In this document: positions 1 to 8,271 of the stretch, piece after piece | Layout of the letters: each line of letters opens with the position of its first letter | Position numbering within the stretch: the first letter of the stretch is position 1 | Origin: JAMXLO01 sp963791495 | Lineage (GTDB): Bacteria > Pseudomonadota > Alphaproteobacteria > Acetobacterales > Acetobacteraceae | Length of the DNA: 64,000 bases | NCBI GenBank assembly: GCA_963791495.1 | Contig: CAWBST010000009.1 | Coordinates: forward strand, 310,001-374,000 | Direction of reading: 5' to 3' | The notes under the pieces: model-generated | Database searches by the model: none | What the model was told of the DNA's origin: nothing | What the model saw: the letters and a program-made list of their open reading frames with translations, nothing else | Made by a program: the position numbers and the translations under genes

Positions 1-538
1 CCACGCTGGTGGACCACGACATGACGTGATCGGCGCTGAACAGCACCGCGGTCCCGTCCGTCGCGGGCAATGCGAGACAGAGATGATCCGACGCATGGCC
101 CGGGGTGTGAATCGCCGTCAGGCCCGCGATCTTGTCGCCATCGGCCAGCTTGATGTCGGCGGTGAAGGTATCGTCGCCGCTGACGCTGAAGCCGACGGTG
201 GGCGCACCGGTGGCCTCGCGTAGCGCCGGCACCGCGCCGATGTGATCGTGATGCGTGTGGCTCACCAGGATCAGCGCGACGTTGGAGCCGGTGGCGCGCA
301 GGATTGCCTCGACGTGCTCCGGGTGGCCCTCCGGCCCAGGGTCGAGCACGGCGATGCCATCCGGCGTGTCGATCAGATACGTGTTCGTGCCATAGTAGGT
401 CATCGGTCCGGGATTGGCGGCGACAATCCGTGAGATGCCGGGCATCACCGGCAGGACGGCGCCGCGTTCGGGCTCGGGTTCGGTCAGGAAGGGCATTGCG
501 TCCTCGATGTGGTCGGCCGCCATAGTGGCAGCAGACAT
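1..538 (-). CDS. MBL-fold metallo-hydrolase, C-terminus cut by window edge
   Basis: This frame runs off the left edge, so only about 179 N-terminal residues are visible. It starts at the ATG at 538 (MSAATMAADH). The metal-binding motif HTHHDH sits near residue 100 and the next metal ligand lies in the HTPGHASDH stretch near residue 145, followed by the FSADHVM strand expected before the third metal site. This is a glyoxalase II / LACTB2-like metallo-beta-lactamase fold and the motifs predict a binuclear zinc hydrolase. The substrate cannot be told. The next gene points the other way, so its promoter should lie in about 100 bases around 540-640. Confidence 0.9.
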   Translation of the reverse strand, partial: MSAATMAADHIEDAMPFLTEPEPERGAVLPVMPGISRIVAANPGPMTYYGTNTYLIDTPDGIAVLDPGPEGHPEHVEAILRATGSNVALILVSHTHHDHIGAVPALREATGAPTVGFSVSGDDTFTADIKLADGDKIAGLTAIHTPGHASDHLCLALPATDGTAVLFSADHVMSWSTSV

Positions 539-642
539 GGAACCGCGCCAGCGACGGCCGTCGTGCATCGTCGCCCGGAATGGCGGGTCTTGAACGCAGG
601 CGGCAGGCCTGCGAAAAGCAATGCGACCGGCGGGGGACTCCC

Positions 643-858
643 TTGAAGACACCAAAGACCCTGAGCGAAGGCCAGCGCGCCTACGAAGCAAAGCGCGCGG
701 CGAAGGCTGGCATGAGCCTGGAGAAATGGCTCGTCAGCAAGCAGCGTCAGCAGGAGGCCGAGGCGCGCGCCAGGGAGAAGGCAACGGAGCCCGCAAAGAC
801 CACCAAGAAACCTGGCCTCCTGTCTCGCCTGCTGGAGCGTGCGCACAAGCCGCTGTAG
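643..858 (+). CDS. small charged hypothetical protein
   Basis: A short lysine- and arginine-rich protein of 71 residues if it starts at the TTG at 643 (LKTPKTLSEGQRAYEAKRA). That start has a GGGGG stretch at 632-636 a good ribosome-binding distance upstream. An ATG at 580 would give 92 residues, but its extra N-terminus has no coding look. The centre (AKRAAKAGMSLEKWLVSKQ) should form one amphipathic helix, followed by a highly charged segment. No membrane segment and no named domain are seen. Its function is unknown. It stops 38 bases before the DUF429 gene and may be cotranscribed with it. Confidence 0.6.
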   Translation: MKTPKTLSEGQRAYEAKRAAKAGMSLEKWLVSKQRQQEAEARAREKATEPAKTTKKPGLLSRLLERAHKPL

Positions 859-896
859 CATTGGCTGAGCCGCGGCCATCGCGGCGGATAACGTCA

Positions 897-1907
897 GTGT
901 ACAGACACGGCGCCACAATCGCGGCACATGCGGACTGGAGCGTCGATCCGCGCAAGCGCTGGGTCGCCGTCGCACGATATGAGCAAGGCGTGTGGCGGCT
1001 GGCCGCACCAGCGCTGGTGGGCGAAGTCGCGACCCTCCTGAGCCGACTGCGCGCAATGGCGGCAGGCGGCGCGGTGGCGTTGGGGGTTGATCTGCCCATC
1101 GGCCTTCCACGCGCTTATGCGGCCGGATTGTCGGAACGGGACTTCCTGCATTTCCTGGCCACGATCGCGGAGAGACCGAACTTCTTCCAGGTCTGCGCTA
1201 CGCTTGCCGAGGTGGGACTGGCTCGGCCGTTCTATCCGATGCGTGGAATACGCGGGATGACACGGGCGGCACATGCCGCGGCACTCGGGCTCGATGGTGC
1301 GACCGCGCTGTCGCGCGCTTGCGATCGTGCGACGGCGGAGCGGCCGGCTGGCGCTCCGTTGTTCTGGACGCTCGGAGCCAACCAGTCCGGCAAGGCGGCG
1401 ATCGCGGCGTGGCAGCACATGCTGCTTCCCGCGCTCGCGAGCGGCGAAGATGTCCGCCTCTGGCCGTTCGCCGGAGCTTATCTAGGTTTGCTCACACCAG
1501 GCACAGTAGCGCTCGCCGAGACCTATCCCGCCGAGGCGCTGCGTCACCTTGGCATGCGCCTGAAGGGCAGCAAGCGACGGCAGGCCGATCGGGCAGCAGT
1601 AGCGAGCCAACTCTCCGGCGCCATGGCCGTATTGGGGGTGTTGCCGGATCCCCAGTTGCAGCAGGCCGCCGCAGATGGCTTTGGTGGTGACGCAGCAGGC
1701 GAGGACCGGTTCGACTGTGTTCTCGGCGTACTGTGTGTATTGAATGTCTTGGCCGGCAATCGGCCGGACACTGCGCCGCCGGATCCATGGATCCGCCGCT
1801 GGGAGGGCTGGGTGCTGGGGCAGACGGGGCTGCCGGCAGAAAGAAAACGGCGCGCCACACAGGACGCGCCAAAGGTTGTTTTCGGTAACGGGCATACGCT
1901 TACATGA
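897..1907 (+). CDS. DUF429-type RNase H-fold protein
   Basis: Resembles the DUF429 family, predicted to have an RNase H-like nuclease fold. Signature pieces run in order: an early strand with ADWS, the GVDLPIGLP strand carrying an acidic residue, a RACDRATAER segment, LFWTLGANQSGKAA, the ETYPAE motif and a C-terminal DRFDCVLGVL helix. The spread acidic residues fit a metal-dependent active site, but activity is not proven for this clade. The start is taken at GTG 897 because it lies just before the first strand; TTG 861 is an in-frame alternative. Length is 336 residues. It is followed by the phosphoribosyltransferase-HAD gene on the same strand after a 43-base gap. Confidence 0.75.
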   Translation: MYRHGATIAAHADWSVDPRKRWVAVARYEQGVWRLAAPALVGEVATLLSRLRAMAAGGAVALGVDLPIGLPRAYAAGLSERDFLHFLATIAERPNFFQVCATLAEVGLARPFYPMRGIRGMTRAAHAAALGLDGATALSRACDRATAERPAGAPLFWTLGANQSGKAAIAAWQHMLLPALASGEDVRLWPFAGAYLGLLTPGTVALAETYPAEALRHLGMRLKGSKRRQADRAAVASQLSGAMAVLGVLPDPQLQQAAADGFGGDAAGEDRFDCVLGVLCVLNVLAGNRPDTAPPDPWIRRWEGWVLGQTGLPAERKRRATQDAPKVVFGNGHTLT

Positions 1908-1950
1908 CTTGGAGCGGTCGGATCAATTTGATAACTCGCAAGAACGCGTG

Positions 1951-2898
1951 ATGTCAGGCGGATGGAAAGGTTTGGATACTGGCCGCATGCCGGTGTTCCT
2001 CGGCTATGACCAGACCGAACGCATGATCGCTGCGCTGCTGGACCGTGCCGCCCAATGGCAGCCGGACACCGTGGTGGGCATTGCACGCGGCGGGTTGGTG
2101 CCGGCAACGATGGCCGCCGGCATCCTCGCGTTGCCTCTGGCGATGATCGGCTACGAGAGGTCCAGCGGCGCATCGCAATGGATCGGCGCTCCAGCAGCCG
2201 GCAACCGCGTGCTGCTTGTCGACGATGGCTGCAGCACCGGCCGCACGATGGAGGCCGTGCGCGAGACGCTGCTGCGCGAGGGGCGGGACTGTCTGACGCT
2301 TGCTGTGGTGCACGATCCCGAGGTGACGCGCTACGTGCCCGACCTGTCGCATGCGATGGGTGCGCTGTGGCGGTTTCCGTGGGAGCGCGGCGAGGCAACG
2401 CCGACGGGACGTGCCCTGCGAGCCACCGGTGCCGGACCGGACCGTTCTACCGAGCTGCCATTCTACGGTCTCGACCTCGACGGCGTGTTCCTCCCCGACG
2501 TGCCGGACGCGGTGTACCATGCCGACATCGCCGAGGCGGTGTTGCGGCGGCACGGATTGGAACCCTTCCCCACCCTGCCCTTCTTCTCGCCTGAGCGTGC
2601 CGTGGTGATCACCGGTCGGCCCGACTCGGATCGCGAGCGCACTCAGGCGTGGCTGACACGTTGGGGACACGGTGCGCTGCCTCTCGAATGTCGCCCGGCA
2701 GACATGCCCCACAATCCCGATACGGTCGCGCGCTACAAGGCCGAGGTTGCGACGCGCTGGGGCTGCACGCACTTCGTCGAAAGCGACGCCGAGCAGGCGC
2801 TGCGTATCGCTGCGCACGCGCCGCATCTGGTGGTAAGCTGGTGGTCGGCAACGGACGCACGCGCGTGGCTGATCGGCGTGGCGGCTCAGCCGGGGTAG
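1951..2898 (+). CDS. phosphoribosyltransferase fused to a HAD-like domain
   Basis: A two-domain protein of 315 residues. Residues about 20-140 form a type I phosphoribosyltransferase: VVGIARGGLVP at 41-51 and the PRPP-binding loop VLLVDDGCSTGRT at 87-99 with its paired aspartates. Residues about 170-310 look like a HAD-superfamily phosphatase: DLDGVF at 175-180 supplies the DxD pair and TGRPDSDR at 221-228 resembles the second motif. The ligand base of the PRTase part cannot be read from sequence. ATG 1951 is chosen as start; ATG 1987 (MPVFLGYDQ) would also keep the PRTase fold. Its stop overlaps the convergent reductase gene by 13 bases. Confidence 0.8.
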   Translation: MSGGWKGLDTGRMPVFLGYDQTERMIAALLDRAAQWQPDTVVGIARGGLVPATMAAGILALPLAMIGYERSSGASQWIGAPAAGNRVLLVDDGCSTGRTMEAVRETLLREGRDCLTLAVVHDPEVTRYVPDLSHAMGALWRFPWERGEATPTGRALRATGAGPDRSTELPFYGLDLDGVFLPDVPDAVYHADIAEAVLRRHGLEPFPTLPFFSPERAVVITGRPDSDRERTQAWLTRWGHGALPLECRPADMPHNPDTVARYKAEVATRWGCTHFVESDAEQALRIAAHAPHLVVSWWSATDARAWLIGVAAQPG

Positions 2899-3869
2899 AG
2901 GCCAGCCGAACGTGCGCGCACTTTGATCATCGACACCAGCAGATCGAGCATCGGCGTCTTCACGCCCATCAGCCGCGCCAGTTCCAATGGCACCGTGTAG
3001 AGCGCGTCGATCTCCATCGGCCGGCCGGCTTCCAGGTCCTGCAAAATGCTCGGCCGGTGCGCGAGCTTTGTGTTGGTCGCCACGACGCGCTCTGCATCGA
3101 TGTCGAGCCGGTGGCCCATGGCGAGGGCGATCGCCTTGGCTTCCGCAAGCATGCGGCGCGAGCAATCGATCAGCGCCGGCTCCTCATGCGTGGCACGCAC
3201 CGGTGACTGCGTCAGCACGCACATCGGGCCGGCACTGAGATTGAATGCCAGCTTCTGCCAGATGAGGTCGCGGATGTTGGGGGCTGCCGTCACCGGCAGG
3301 CTGGCGGTGCGGAATGCGGCAGCGAGCGCCTCGATGCGCGGCGTTATGCTGCCGTCGGGTTCGCCGAACACAGTACCGCTGCCAGCGCCGGTAAGCAGCC
3401 GCACCACACCCGGCGCCGGCACCGAGCACGCAGGCCAGAAGATGCCGCCGATCGCGCGCTGGGGACCGACCGCTCGCCAGAGTGCATCGTCCGGATCGAG
3501 GCGTGATAGGCGACGGTCATCGAGCGGGCCGCCATGCGCATGAAAGTACCACCAGGGAATGCCATTCATCAGGAACGCAACCGGTGTTCCGGGTCCGAGC
3601 AACGGCCCGATGGTGGCGGCAACCGCGGGCAGCGCCGGCGCCTTCACGGTGACGAGCACTGCGTCCTGCGGGCCGAGATCGGCGGGATTGTCGGTGGCTG
3701 ACAGTCTTGCGGTGATCGAACTGTCCGGCGTCTCCACCGTCAGGCCATCGGCGCGGATCGCCGCGAGATGTGCACCACGCGCGATGACCGATACCTCGTT
3801 CCCGCCTGTCTGGAGATAACCGGCGAGGTACCCACCGACCGCGCCGGCGCCGAATATGCAGATCTTCAC
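2886..3869 (-). CDS. ketopantoate reductase family protein (ApbA/PanE-like)
   Basis: A 327-residue member of the 2-dehydropantoate 2-reductase family. The N-terminal Rossmann motif GAGAVGG lies at residues 7-13, right after a GTG start at 3869, and is followed by the family's LVTVKAPAL and FLMNGIPWW segments. The C-terminal helical half begins around KLAFNLSAGP. GTG 3869 overlaps the stop of the upstream cyclase gene (GTGA), so it is probably translationally coupled to it. Family members reduce 2-oxo acids with NADPH. Because it closes a ring-cleavage operon, it may act on a catabolic intermediate rather than in pantothenate synthesis; that is inference. Confidence 0.85.
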   Translation of the reverse strand: MKICIFGAGAVGGYLAGYLQTGGNEVSVIARGAHLAAIRADGLTVETPDSSITARLSATDNPADLGPQDAVLVTVKAPALPAVAATIGPLLGPGTPVAFLMNGIPWWYFHAHGGPLDDRRLSRLDPDDALWRAVGPQRAIGGIFWPACSVPAPGVVRLLTGAGSGTVFGEPDGSITPRIEALAAAFRTASLPVTAAPNIRDLIWQKLAFNLSAGPMCVLTQSPVRATHEEPALIDCSRRMLAEAKAIALAMGHRLDIDAERVVATNTKLAHRPSILQDLEAGRPMEIDALYTVPLELARLMGVKTPMLDLLVSMIKVRARSAGLYPG

Positions 3870-4654
3870 GCGGGAAGGATCGCCACCGCGCGCGTCCATC
3901 CCGCCGAAGCGCGATGCACCTTCACCGGGAAGCACACGACGTCGAACCCGTCGGCCGGCAACGCTTCCAAATTGTGCAGCTTTTCGAGATGCGAATAGCC
4001 GATCTCGCGCCCGGCTCGATGGCCCTCCCAGATCAGTCCGGCGTCACCGGTCTCCGCCACCTTCCGCCGCGTGTGCGAGAACGGCGCATCCCAGCTCCAG
4101 CCATCCGTGCCGACCAGGCGCACGCCGCGTTCCAGCATCCACAGAGTCGCAGCCTTGCCCATGCCACAGCCGGAATCGACGTAGTCGTCATCGCCGTATT
4201 TTGCGCCCGCCGCGGTGTTCACCACCACGATCTCCAACGGCTGCAACGTGTGACCGATGCGCTTCAGTTCCGCTTCCACGTCGCCTGGCGTGACGACGTA
4301 GCCATCGGGCAGGTGCCGGAAGTCGAGCTTCACCGCCGGCTGGAAGCACCATTCCAGCGGCACCTCATCGATCCGCCATGATGGTTCGCCACCGCGCTTC
4401 AGCCGGTGGTTCATCGACGAGAAGTAGTGATATGGCGCATCGAGATGTGTGCCGTTGTGCGTGCTGATGTTGCAGCGCTCCACCGCGGCATATTCGCCGT
4501 CCGGCAACTGATCGACCCGCACCCCCATGTACTCCGCCATTGCCGGCGCAGTCATGCGATGGTCCAGGTATTCGATCTTCGGCAATGAATGCGGGGGATC
4601 GCTTTTGATCCCCGCCTTCAACGGCACCGAGATGTCGACGAACCGGCGTGGCAT
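3866..4654 (-). CDS. cyclase-family metal-dependent hydrolase (kynurenine formamidase-like)
   Basis: Belongs to the cyclase family that includes bacterial kynurenine formamidase and isatin hydrolase. The metal signature HxGTHxDxPxH is intact at residues 66-76 (HNGTHLDAPYH), and a DGWSWD stretch and a late EGHRAG segment match the fold. Length is 262 residues from ATG 4654, which shares bases with the TGA of the dioxygenase gene (TGATG). A GTG one codon earlier is less likely. Enzymes of this fold hydrolyse amides, lactones or cyclic ketones using a divalent metal. Placed between a ring-opening dioxygenase and a reductase, it probably hydrolyses a ring-cleavage product. Confidence 0.85.
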   Translation of the reverse strand: MPRRFVDISVPLKAGIKSDPPHSLPKIEYLDHRMTAPAMAEYMGVRVDQLPDGEYAAVERCNISTHNGTHLDAPYHYFSSMNHRLKRGGEPSWRIDEVPLEWCFQPAVKLDFRHLPDGYVVTPGDVEAELKRIGHTLQPLEIVVVNTAAGAKYGDDDYVDSGCGMGKAATLWMLERGVRLVGTDGWSWDAPFSHTRRKVAETGDAGLIWEGHRAGREIGYSHLEKLHNLEALPADGFDVVCFPVKVHRASAGWTRAVAILPA

Positions 4655-5559
4655 CACTCGGCGGCCTTCATCAGCTTCGACGGATCGGCACCGACACGGC
4701 CGGTGTCGCCGGCCTCCGCGTGCGCCAGGCGGAAGTCGTAGCGCACGGCCTTCATCCCGGGGATCGGTGATGCCGGATCGCTCTGCGCACCCACAACCAG
4801 CGAGCCCGACACACCGAACACCGTATCCGAATCGATGTGCGCGTCGTCGCCGAAGTAGAGCGCTGTGACCAGTTCGCGATATCCGTCGCCACCGATCAGG
4901 AAGTGGATGTGCGAGGGCCGGAAGCCGTGGCGGTTCTGCGCCTTCACCATCTCGCCCACCGGCCCATCCATCGGGATCGAGTAGCCGAGAGGGCGCACCG
5001 TACGGAAATGGTAGCGGCCTTCCGCATCGGTGTAGAAGTTCGCGCGCAGATCCATCACGTCGGCCGCGTTCTCGGCCTGCAGGTCGTAGAGCCCATGCTC
5101 GCTGGTCTGCCAGACCTGCACCAGCGCGTTCGGGATCGGCGTGCCGTTGTTGTCGGTGACGCGGCCATACACCACGATCTCCGGCTCTGACGGCTTCGCG
5201 ACGATGCTGGCGCCGAGAGGCAGCGCGGGTGCGCCCTCACGATAAAACGGACCCAACAGGCTGCTCTGCGTGCCGAGCTCGCGCGCCTTCTTGTCGTGCA
5301 TCGCGTTGACCAGCGCGCTGACACCCAGCACATCGGCAAGCAGGATGAACTCCTGGCGGAACGGCGTGCACGCCTGTCCGACCGCGGTGAGGAACTGGAT
5401 GCCCTTCAGCCATTCGTCCGGCGTCAGGCGCACGTCGCGGGCGAATGCGTGCAGGTGGCGCACCGCCGCGTCCATGATCTCCTTGAGGCGCGGATCGGAC
5501 GTGTTCGCCATCTGCGCGAGGGCGGCTTCGGTGACGGTGGTTTCGTCAAGGTCCTGCAT
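4654..5559 (-). CDS. intradiol ring-cleavage dioxygenase, hydroxyquinol 1,2-dioxygenase-like
   Basis: An intradiol dioxygenase of 301 residues that opens catechol-type rings between the two hydroxyls using non-haem Fe(III). The N-terminal helical dimerisation domain spans about 10-110 and the catalytic beta-sandwich begins near VVYGRVTD. The four iron ligands are visible: Tyr158 (GLYD), Tyr193 (LGYSIP), His217 and His219 (RPSHIHF). The IPMDGPVGEM segment after Tyr193 resembles hydroxyquinol 1,2-dioxygenases more than catechol enzymes, but substrate is not certain. The ATG at 5559 has an AGAGGAG ribosome site. It leads the operon with the cyclase and the KPR-like reductase; the next gene upstream is divergent. 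Confidence 0.88.
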   Translation of the reverse strand: MQDLDETTVTEAALAQMANTSDPRLKEIMDAAVRHLHAFARDVRLTPDEWLKGIQFLTAVGQACTPFRQEFILLADVLGVSALVNAMHDKKARELGTQSSLLGPFYREGAPALPLGASIVAKPSEPEIVVYGRVTDNNGTPIPNALVQVWQTSEHGLYDLQAENAADVMDLRANFYTDAEGRYHFRTVRPLGYSIPMDGPVGEMVKAQNRHGFRPSHIHFLIGGDGYRELVTALYFGDDAHIDSDTVFGVSGSLVVGAQSDPASPIPGMKAVRYDFRLAHAEAGDTGRVGADPSKLMKAAE

Positions 5560-5666
5560 GGGACGCTCCTCTGGCTCGATCGGCGGAGCATAGCGCATCC
5601 CCCCTGGCGTGCCACTCCGCCGCACAATAGGATGCGGGGAAGCAACCATCAGGGAGGGGTTTTGCG

Positions 5667-6914
5667 ATGCTGCCCAGGCGCCTTGTCCTCGCCGCCGTCG
5701 CGGTCATTAGCCTTGTCTGGCTCAGCCCGGCGCGTGCCGAGAACCCCATTACCGTTGGGTTCGGCATGGCGCTGACCGGCGGCCTCGCACCGATCGGCAA
5801 GGCTGCGCTGCTGGCGATGCAGATCTGGGAAGCCGAGATCAACGCGAAGGGCGGCCTGCTCGGACGACCGGTGAAGCTCGTCTACTACGACGACCAGTCC
5901 AACCCCGCCACCATTCCTGGCATCTATACGAAGCTGCTTGACGTCGACAAGGTGGACCTGATCGTCAGCGGCTACGCCACCAATATGATCGCGCCGGCGA
6001 TGCCGATCATCATGCAACACAATCGCACATTCCTCAGCCTGTTCGGCCTGGCGGTGAATTCCGAGTTCAAGTATCCGAAATACTTCTCCTTCACGCCAAC
6101 CGGCGGAATGGAGCCCAAGCAGAGCTTTGCAGCCGGGTTCTTCGCCACCGCGATGGCGCAAAATCCGAAGCCGCAGACGCTGGCGATGGTCGGCGCGGAT
6201 GCCGAGTTTCCGCACAACGCCATGGAGGGTGCGCGCGTGCTGGCGAAGGAAGCCGGGCTGAAGATCGTCTACGACAAGACCTATCCACCGACGACCACGG
6301 ACTACACACCGATCGTGCGCGCGATCCAGGCGACGAATCCCGACCTCGTGCTGGTATGCTCCTATCCGCCAGATACCGTCGGCATGATCCGCGCCGCGCA
6401 TGAAGTAGGGCTGAAGACCAAGCTGTTCGGCGGCGGCATGGTGGGTCTGCAATCGACAGCCATCAAGACACAGCTCGGCCCGCTGCTGAATGGTATCGTC
6501 GATTATGATTTCTGGCTGCCGTGGTCGAAACTGGCCTCGGATGAATCGAAGGCATTCCTCGCGCAGTACCAGGCGAAGGCGCCGGCCGCGGGCGTCGATC
6601 CGCTCGGCTATTATCTCCCACCGTTCGCCTACAGCTACATGCAGGTTCTGCAGCAGGCGGTCGAGGGCGCCAAGGGCCTCGATCAGGAAAAGCTGGCCGA
6701 TTATCTGCGATCGCACACCTTCCAGACGATAATCGGCGATGTGAAATTCGGTCCCAATGGGGAATGGGCCGAGCCACGCGTGCTGGAAGTGCAGTTCCAG
6801 AACGTGAAGGCGAGTGATATGGACCAGTTCAAGGATCCGAAAACCGAGGTGATACTCTGGCCTCCATCGCTGAAAACCGGCGACGTCATGTACCCCTACA
6901 CGGATGTGAAGTAG
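5667..6914 (+). CDS. branched-chain amino acid-type ABC transporter substrate-binding protein
   Basis: A periplasmic type I binding protein of 415 residues. The N-terminus MLPRRLVLAAVAVISLVWL ending in SPARA, then ENPITVGF, is a clear signal peptide. The mature protein starts with the ITVGFGMALTGG strand and includes KLVYYDDQSNP, typical of the LivJ/LivK family (Peripla_BP_6). Family members bind amino acids, amides, urea or aromatic acids. No permease or ATPase gene lies next to it, so it is an orphan binding protein. It is divergent from the dioxygenase operon across about 107 bases, which hints that it could deliver a substrate for that operon; this is inference only. Confidence 0.88.
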   Translation: MLPRRLVLAAVAVISLVWLSPARAENPITVGFGMALTGGLAPIGKAALLAMQIWEAEINAKGGLLGRPVKLVYYDDQSNPATIPGIYTKLLDVDKVDLIVSGYATNMIAPAMPIIMQHNRTFLSLFGLAVNSEFKYPKYFSFTPTGGMEPKQSFAAGFFATAMAQNPKPQTLAMVGADAEFPHNAMEGARVLAKEAGLKIVYDKTYPPTTTDYTPIVRAIQATNPDLVLVCSYPPDTVGMIRAAHEVGLKTKLFGGGMVGLQSTAIKTQLGPLLNGIVDYDFWLPWSKLASDESKAFLAQYQAKAPAAGVDPLGYYLPPFAYSYMQVLQQAVEGAKGLDQEKLADYLRSHTFQTIIGDVKFGPNGEWAEPRVLEVQFQNVKASDMDQFKDPKTEVILWPPSLKTGDVMYPYTDVK

Positions 6915-6922
6915 TGGGACGC

Positions 6923-6958
6923 TGTCATCGCGAGGAGCGCAGCGACGAAGCAAGCCCC
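6923..6958. repeat. half copy of a dispersed palindromic repeat
   Basis: The stretch GTCATCGCGAGGAGCGCAGC, continuing GACGAAGCAAGCCCC, closely matches one arm of the longer palindrome at 50171-50254. It lies between the convergent ends of the binding protein and oxidase genes. Only one arm is recognisable here, so it looks like a partial or decayed copy. Confidence 0.6.
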
Positions 6959-6979
6959 ATCGTGTGAAGGTTCCAAACA

Positions 6980-8119
6980 CTAGCGGAGCGGTGGCGTTCT
7001 CTGATCGGCTGAAGTGGTGCGCATCGGATCGAACGCCGCGATATCAAGCGACAGAGCTCGTCCCAGCGCTATGTCAGCCAGCAGGCGACCGGCAAAGGGG
7101 CCAATGGTCAGTCCGGCCGCGCCCAGACCGTTGCCGATCAGCAGCCCGTCCAGTCCTGCTATCGGACCGAGCAACGGCCTCACGCCCGGCCCGACCGGAC
7201 GGAATCCGACACGCGTCTCGATGATCGTCGCCGTCGCGAGACCCGGGGCCACGTGCAGCGCCTCCGCCAGCACCTCGGCCTGGCCCGATGCGGTAACGCG
7301 ATAATCGAACCCCACACCCGTCTCGCGCGTCGCTCCGGCAACAACGCGCGAGCCATCGAATGCCAGCAGGTAATGGCTGCCCGGCGGCAGCACGACCGGC
7401 CAGTTCCGCGTGTCCTTCCCCGGCAGATGCAGGTGCAGGATCTGGCCGCGTTGCGGCTCGATCGGCAATGTCGCACCGAGGGGCGAAAGCAGCGAAGGTG
7501 CCCAGGCGCCGGCGGTGACAACCACACAGTCCGCCGCAACCGTTGCATCGTGCAGTCTGACACCGGTGACACGATTGCCTTCGCTGATCAGTTCGGCGTG
7601 GCCCTCCATCGCACGAGCGCCAAGGCCCTGCGCGGCACGCAACAATCCCGCCGCCATACGGCGTCCGTCGACGCGAGCGCCGTTCGCGACATGCAGGCCC
7701 GCGAGATCGGCACGCAGCGGCGGAAACAGTGTCCTGGTCTCGCGCGCTGACAACAGACTGGTCGCGCCCATCTCAGGCGTGTCCGCGCGACGGCGATGGA
7801 GCACGTCATTGAACGCTGCAAGTTCGTCGGCATCGCTGGATACCACGAGTGCCCCGACGCGCCGGAAACCGAGATCGGCTTGGCCGAGCTCCGCCAGCGC
7901 GGCAATCAGTTCACCATAGTAGCGCGCACCTTCGACATAAAGCCGATAGAAGGCCGCATCATCACCGCCGGACACCCACGGACAGATGATGCCCGCGCCC
8001 GCGGCGGTGGCGCGCCCCTCATGCGCCTGATCGACGATCGTGACCTGGGCGCCCGCTCGGACCAGATGAAAGCCCGTGCTCGCGCCCAGTATTCCCGCGC
8101 CCACAACAACGATATGCAT
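6980..8119 (-). CDS. thiO: FAD-dependent amino acid oxidase, candidate glycine oxidase ThiO
   Basis: A 379-residue DAO-family flavoprotein. The dinucleotide motif GAGILG lies at residues 7-12, then RATAAGAGIICPW, RVDGRRMAAGL, PQRGQILHL near the substrate pocket and the C-terminal GFRPVGPGVRPLLGP and GNGLGAAGLTIGP segments that close the FAD site. The family oxidises amines of amino acids such as glycine or D-amino acids to imino acids. A TPP riboswitch sits directly before the ATG at 8119, so a role as ThiO, making iminoglycine for the thiazole ring of thiamine, is the best reading. No other thi gene is nearby. Other thiamine-linked oxidations cannot be excluded, so the symbol is tentative. 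Confidence 0.7.
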   Translation of the reverse strand: MHIVVVGAGILGASTGFHLVRAGAQVTIVDQAHEGRATAAGAGIICPWVSGGDDAAFYRLYVEGARYYGELIAALAELGQADLGFRRVGALVVSSDADELAAFNDVLHRRRADTPEMGATSLLSARETRTLFPPLRADLAGLHVANGARVDGRRMAAGLLRAAQGLGARAMEGHAELISEGNRVTGVRLHDATVAADCVVVTAGAWAPSLLSPLGATLPIEPQRGQILHLHLPGKDTRNWPVVLPPGSHYLLAFDGSRVVAGATRETGVGFDYRVTASGQAEVLAEALHVAPGLATATIIETRVGFRPVGPGVRPLLGPIAGLDGLLIGNGLGAAGLTIGPFAGRLLADIALGRALSLDIAAFDPMRTTSADQRTPPLR

Positions 8120-8124
8120 GACAT

Positions 8125-8196
8125 CTCCCTTCGCTGGCATGATCCAGAGCAGGTTCGCGGGTTTGATCTCAGCCCTCGCGTGAGGACACCCCGGTG
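8125..8196 (-). promoter_or_regulatory. TPP riboswitch (THI box)
   Basis: On the minus strand the leader reads CCGGGGTG, then GGCTGAGAT, then ACCC followed closely by GAACCTGCTCTGGAT and ATGCCAGCGAAGGGA. These are the conserved blocks of the thiamine pyrophosphate aptamer in the right order and spacing. The final GGGAG lies about five bases before the ATG at 8119 and is probably the ribosome-binding site, so ligand binding would most likely hide it and block translation, as described for E. coli thiM. The 5' edge is set by eye. No terminator hairpin with a U-run is seen between aptamer and start. Confidence 0.92.
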
Positions 8197-8271
8197 TGCT
8201 CGCAGCATTCCACGCCTTGGTGCCATGTCAAGTGGTATGCGAGACTCGCCGAGGAAGAACTGGAGGCGCGC

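Noticed and set aside
580..642. ATG 580 as start of the small protein before the DUF429 gene
   Set aside because: The first 21 codons read RRRQACEKQCDRR-like sequence without coding look; TTG 643 has a better ribosome site.
5649..6980. 443-codon open frame antisense to the binding protein gene
   Set aside because: Shadow of a gene with a signal peptide on the other strand.
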